Source of the DNA: Pseudoxanthomonas sp.
Lineage (GTDB): Bacteria; Pseudomonadota; Gammaproteobacteria; Xanthomonadales; Xanthomonadaceae
Assembly: GCA_026785795.1 (NCBI GenBank)
Contig: JAJAZJ010000272.1
Coordinates: 1-7,419, forward strand
DNA: 7,419 nucleotides
Reading direction: 5' to 3'
Positions 4,993-7,419 of the stretch are shown here, piece by piece. Numbering within the stretch: position 1 is the first letter of the stretch; every line of letters starts with the position of its first letter. The notes beneath the pieces are model-generated. The model made no database searches, had not been told where the DNA came from, and saw only the letters and a program-made list of their open reading frames with translations. A program made the position numbers and the translations under genes.

Positions 4993-5790
4993 TCATGCCT
5001 GTGCGGCCGACCAAGCCCGGATGACGCGGGCGATTTCGGCCACGCCATCGGTCAGCGCGGCGGGGCCGGGCTGCAGGATCAGCGGCGACTTGATTTCGTG
5101 AAGTTGCCCGGCGCGCACCGCCGGGATGGCATCCCAGCCGGGGCGAGCGGCCACTTTTTCGGGCCGGAACTTCTTGCCACACCAGGAGCCCAGGATGATG
5201 TCCGGTGCGCGCCGCACCACCTCCTGGCCATCGGCGAGTATCCGCTGCTTGGCCAGCGACTCGGCTGAGCGCTCCGGGAAGACGTCGTCGCCGCCGGCGA
5301 TGCGCACCAGTTCGGCCACCCATTGGATACCGGTGATCAGCGGTTCGTCCCATTCCTCGAAGTACACGCGCGGACGACGCGGCAGCCCGGCAGCCTGCGC
5401 TTCAATCACCTGCAGGCCGCGCGCAAGTTCATCGGCATAGGCGTTGGCCCGGTCGCCTGCGCCCACCAGCGCGCCCAGCCGCCGTATGTAGTCCAGGATG
5501 CCGTCGACGCTGCGGTGGTTGGATATCCACACCTCCACCCCGTGCTTGATGAGTTCCGCGGCGATTTCGGCCTGGATGTCCGAAAAACCGACCACGAAGT
5601 CAGGCTTGAGTTTGAGGATTTCTCCAATTTTGGCCGAGGTGAATGCACTGACCTTGGGTTTCTCGCGCCGGGCAACGGCCGGGCGCACGGTAAAGCCGCT
5701 GATGCCGACGATGCGGTGCTGCTCGCCCAGCGCATACAGCGTTTCGGTCGGCTCCTCGGTGAGGCACACGATGCGCTGCGGCCCAGTCAT
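4993..5790 (-). CDS. BtuF-like (COG0614) substrate-binding-fold protein without signal peptide
   Basis: The 265-residue product resembles class III periplasmic binding proteins for cobalamin and siderophores (BtuF/FhuD type). Visible features: RIVCLTEEPTETLYALG (6-22), where BtuF has its first beta-alpha unit; VGISGF (28-33); KPKVSAF (44-50) and KLKPDFVVGFSD (60-71); the central helix region (95-125); RVYFEEWDEPLITGIQWVAE (141-160); GGDDVF (166-171); and the C-terminal RAPDIILGSWCGKKF (194-208) with Cys204. Unlike BtuF, nothing resembling a signal peptide precedes the first strand, so a cytosolic location is predicted. No ABC permease or ATPase is adjacent. The ATG at 5790 is chosen by homology and has no visible Shine-Dalgarno; TTG at 5799 is an alternative. 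It lies downstream of pdxH behind a REP-like hairpin. Annotated relatives are often called cobalamin-binding protein, but the ligand is unproven. Confidence 0.82.
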   Translation of the reverse strand: MTGPQRIVCLTEEPTETLYALGEQHRIVGISGFTVRPAVARREKPKVSAFTSAKIGEILKLKPDFVVGFSDIQAEIAAELIKHGVEVWISNHRSVDGILDYIRRLGALVGAGDRANAYADELARGLQVIEAQAAGLPRRPRVYFEEWDEPLITGIQWVAELVRIAGGDDVFPERSAESLAKQRILADGQEVVRRAPDIILGSWCGKKFRPEKVAARPGWDAIPAVRAGQLHEIKSPLILQPGPAALTDGVAEIARVIRAWSAAQA

Positions 5791-5803
5791 ATCACGCAAA
5801 ACC

Positions 5804-5876
5804 CGTAGCAGCGGCGCAAGTCGAGAAAGCTCTTGGCCTTTTCCCGAAAAGCATCGCGACTTGCGTCGCTCCTGCG
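5804..5876. repeat. REP/BIME-like inverted repeat between pdxH and the BtuF-like gene
   Basis: Two head-to-head units form a large inverted repeat. One, on the plus strand, begins GTAGCAGCGGCGCAAGTCG (5805-5823). The other, on the minus strand, begins GCAGGAGCGACGCAAGTCG (5875-5857). The arms 5804-5823 and 5857-5876 pair over 20 positions with one mismatch and two G-T pairs, including a perfect 9-nt core (CGCAAGTCG / CGACTTGCG). Within the minus-strand unit GCGAC-GCAA-GTCGC is itself a hairpin with a GCAA loop; the plus-strand unit has decayed. The GTAG-type head and short stem resemble bacterial REP sequences mobilised by RAYT transposases. It may stabilise pdxH mRNA or reduce read-through. 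Confidence 0.75.
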
Positions 5877-5893
5877 CGGGTTGAAGAGAGCGA

Positions 5894-6499
5894 TCACGGA
5901 AACAGCATCCGCTTGCTCCATGTTCCGGCCGGATCACGTTCATAGCGCCAGCGTTCGTGCAGCCGGAAGTCGGCGCCGTACCAGAATTCGAACGCATCGG
6001 GCACCACGCGAAATCCACTCCATCCATCCGGTCGCGGCACGTCGCGGCCTGCGAACTGCTGCTCCACTTCGGCGATTCGCTGCTCGAACTCCTCGGCCGA
6101 ATCCAGGCTGTCCGACTGTTTCGATGCGCATGCGCCGATCTGGCTTGGGCGCGGGCGCGAAGCGAAGTAGGCGTCGGCTTCATCATCGCCAACCACTTCC
6201 ACCGCGCCCTCGATGCGCACCTGGATGCCGGCCGCGCGCAGGCTACGCCACAGGAACAGCAGGGCGGCGTACGGATTGGCCTGCAGCTCGCGTCCCTTGT
6301 GGCTGTGCAGGTGAGTGTAGAACACGAATCCGCGCGCATCGAACGACTTGAGCAGCACCGTGCGTGCGGACGGACGGCCATCGGGGGTGGCCGTGGCCAC
6401 GGTCATCGCGTTGGGTTCCAGCTCACCGCTGCCCGCCTTGGCCTCGGCAAACAGTTCGGCAAAGGTGACCAGGGCTTCTGCGTAAAGATCGGTGGTCAT
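5894..6499 (-). CDS. pdxH: PdxH, pyridoxine/pyridoxamine 5'-phosphate oxidase
   Basis: The 201-residue flavoprotein oxidises PNP or PMP to pyridoxal 5'-phosphate with FMN and O2, the last step of PLP synthesis and salvage in the cytosol. FMN and substrate motifs, by comparison with the E. coli enzyme: RTVLLK at 46-51, [12 protein letters not shown] at 61-72, Gln93, [12 protein letters not shown] at 111-122, KQS at 127-129, FWYG at 172-175 and RLHER at 179-183. The C-terminus WSKRMLFP is a normal ending for xanthomonad relatives as I recall them. Where many homologues read GAWxSxQS this one has GACASKQS (Cys124). The long N-terminal extension of E. coli PdxH is absent. The start was set at the ATG at 6499; GTG at 6505, two codons upstream, is also open. 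It is divergent from the kinase gene across 58 nt and is followed by a REP-like element. Confidence 0.95.
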   Translation of the reverse strand: MTTDLYAEALVTFAELFAEAKAGSGELEPNAMTVATATPDGRPSARTVLLKSFDARGFVFYTHLHSHKGRELQANPYAALLFLWRSLRAAGIQVRIEGAVEVVGDDEADAYFASRPRPSQIGACASKQSDSLDSAEEFEQRIAEVEQQFAGRDVPRPDGWSGFRVVPDAFEFWYGADFRLHERWRYERDPAGTWSKRMLFP

Positions 6500-6545
6500 G
6501 GTCACGCTCGCTTCGGATACCGGACCACATGGGTCGGTGCTGCGC

Positions 6546-6551
6546 TATTGT
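6546..6551 (+). promoter_or_regulatory. Possible -10 box of the kinase gene, predicted leaderless start
   Basis: TATTGT matches the sigma70 -10 consensus at 4 of 6 bases and ends exactly 6 nt before the ATG at 6558, which puts the expected +1 on the A of the start codon. No Shine-Dalgarno precedes the ATG, and no good -35 is visible (CGGACC at 6521-6526 is too far). The reverse complement, GACAAT, could serve pdxH in the other direction. Weak evidence. Confidence 0.35.
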
Positions 6552-6557
6552 CGCCGC

Positions 6558-7382
6558 ATGAGCGACTACGTGCACTCCCCGCGTGCAGGATTCGAAGCTG
6601 CGCTGGTCGGCGCGGCGCTGCAGGCAGCGCTATCGACTGACAGGCGCCTGCCCGTATTCGGCATCGTCGGCCTGCAGGGCAGCGGCAAATCCACCCTGGC
6701 CGCGCAGGTGTCGGCACTGGCCGAGTCGCGCGGTTTGCGCACAGCGGTGGTATCGCTTGATGACTTCTATCTTGAACGTCAGCAACGGCTGCAGTTGGCG
6801 CGCCAGGTGCATCCCCTGCTTGCCACGCGAGGCCCCCCCGGGACGCACGACCTGGCGCTGGCGCTGTCGACGATGGTGCAGCTGCAGGAAGGGCGGCGCA
6901 TTGCCCTGCCCCGCTTCGACAAACTGGCGGACGACCGCTTGCCGAGGACGCAATGGCCGGTGGTGGCGGGGCACTGTGATCTGGTCATCCTGGAGGGGTG
7001 GTTCCTCAAGACACCCGCACAGCACGACCTTGAACTGCAGCCTGCGCTCAACCCACTGGAGCGCAACGAAGACGGCGCCGGCACATGGCGAAGGTGGTGC
7101 AACGAGGCGCTGGCCCGCGAATACCCTGCCCTGTGGCAATGCATTGATCGCCTATGGTTCCTGCAGGGGCCAGGTTTGGAGGTGGTGCCGGGCTGGCGCT
7201 GGGAGCAGGAGCAGGCGCTGCAGGCCGCCCATCCCGGACCTACCGGGATGGACCGCGGGCAGATCGACCGCTTCGTGCAGCTGTTCGAACGGGTCAGCCG
7301 GCAGGCGCTGCGTGCCTTGCCGCACGTCGCCGAGCGCACCATCATGATCGACAGCGAGCGCCGCCCGCTTCGGTTTTCCTAG
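6558..7382 (+). CDS. P-loop kinase, D-glycerate 3-kinase / Tda10 type
   Basis: The 274-residue product is a cytosolic P-loop kinase resembling plant and cyanobacterial D-glycerate 3-kinase and yeast Tda10 (COG4240-like). Motifs: Walker A GLQGSGKS at 38-45 (Lys44); LDDFYL at 67-72; RGPPGTHD at 91-98; LPRFDKLADDR at 117-127; Walker B-like DLVILEGWF at 141-149; and a C-terminal helix QIDRFVQLFERVSRQAL (235-251). If it is a glycerate kinase it would make 3-phosphoglycerate from glycerate, but the substrate cannot be read from the sequence. Phosphoribulokinase/uridine-kinase and pantothenate-kinase relatives share the fold and remain possible, though RGPPGTHD favours the glycerate kinase/Tda10 group. 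The start at 6558 is fixed by the N-terminal length before Walker A. The open frame upstream overlaps pdxH and was discarded. No Shine-Dalgarno is visible. It ends 2 nt from a convergent gene. Confidence 0.85.
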   Translation: MSDYVHSPRAGFEAALVGAALQAALSTDRRLPVFGIVGLQGSGKSTLAAQVSALAESRGLRTAVVSLDDFYLERQQRLQLARQVHPLLATRGPPGTHDLALALSTMVQLQEGRRIALPRFDKLADDRLPRTQWPVVAGHCDLVILEGWFLKTPAQHDLELQPALNPLERNEDGAGTWRRWCNEALAREYPALWQCIDRLWFLQGPGLEVVPGWRWEQEQALQAAHPGPTGMDRGQIDRFVQLFERVSRQALRALPHVAERTIMIDSERRPLRFS

Positions 7383-7384
7383 AC

Positions 7385-7419
7385 TTACTGCACCACGAAC
7401 GTGATGCGCAGGTTGACCC
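7385..7419 (-). CDS. C-terminal end of an unidentified minus-strand gene (partial)
   Basis: In the minus-strand frame ending with TAA at 7387-7385, the last ten codons read VNLRITFVVQ, a beta-strand-like ending seen in many envelope proteins. The rest of the gene lies beyond the right edge, so no family can be assigned. A gene ending here would converge on the kinase with a 2-nt gap. This rests on 10 codons only. Confidence 0.4.
   Translation of the reverse strand, partial: VNLRITFVVQ

Noticed and set aside
5791..6381. N-terminal extension of the BtuF-like frame through pdxH
   Set aside because: It overlaps pdxH out of frame on the same strand and reads Arg/Ser-rich shadow sequence. The family homology starts at the ATG at 5790.
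5833..6640. Plus-strand open frames opposite pdxH (172 and 227 codons)
   Set aside because: Antisense shadows of a clearly functional pdxH, with no domain or translation signal.
6630..7345. Minus-strand open frames opposite the kinase gene (169 and 188 codons)
   Set aside because: The plus-strand kinase has a full set of motifs; the opposite frames show no family features.

Overview
The window is GC-rich, gene-dense bacterial chromosome. The protein types, the gene order pilU-pilT / yggS-proC, and purine-rich GGGATTCGGG-type intergenic repeats point to a gammaproteobacterium of the Xanthomonadaceae/Lysobacteraceae (Stenotrophomonas, Xanthomonas, Pseudoxanthomonas or similar). The species cannot be fixed from this sequence. 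All complete genes look intact, and no transposase, phage gene, tRNA, rRNA or CRISPR array is visible.

Left part, minus strand (reading right to left): pilT (2738-1701) and pilU (1559-423) encode the two type IV pilus retraction ATPases. They are separated by 141 nt that hold a composite inverted repeat. A strong intrinsic terminator (371-398) closes pilU. Beyond it is the N-terminal third of a SIRT4-like (class II) sirtuin, cut by the left edge and apparently driven by its own promoter. This gene is easily missed because it is open at the window edge.

Middle, plus strand: yggS (PLP-binding protein) diverges from pilT across a 93-nt spacer carrying a GC palindrome and a sigma70-like pilT promoter. 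It is followed by proC (pyrroline-5-carboxylate reductase) and a small DUF4426 lipoprotein gene, probably one operon. A second copy of the composite repeat lies between yggS and proC, and its right arm runs into proC, where it is translated as a proline-rich N-terminal tail.

Right part: on the minus strand, pdxH (PNP/PMP oxidase, makes PLP) is followed by a BtuF-like periplasmic-binding-fold protein that lacks a signal peptide. A REP/BIME-like inverted repeat lies between them. Divergent from pdxH is a P-loop kinase of the D-glycerate 3-kinase/Tda10 type. The last 35 nt hold the extreme C-terminus of another minus-strand gene.

Themes: pilus retraction (pilT, pilU); PLP supply and carriage (pdxH, yggS); proline synthesis (proC). 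I see no sign of a new multi-gene system. The most unusual signals are the two related composite repeats and the way one has become part of the proC coding sequence. Others are the signal-less BtuF-like protein, the REP pair, and two genes whose promoters appear to start transcription at the ATG itself. No gene-free stretch exceeds 300 nt.
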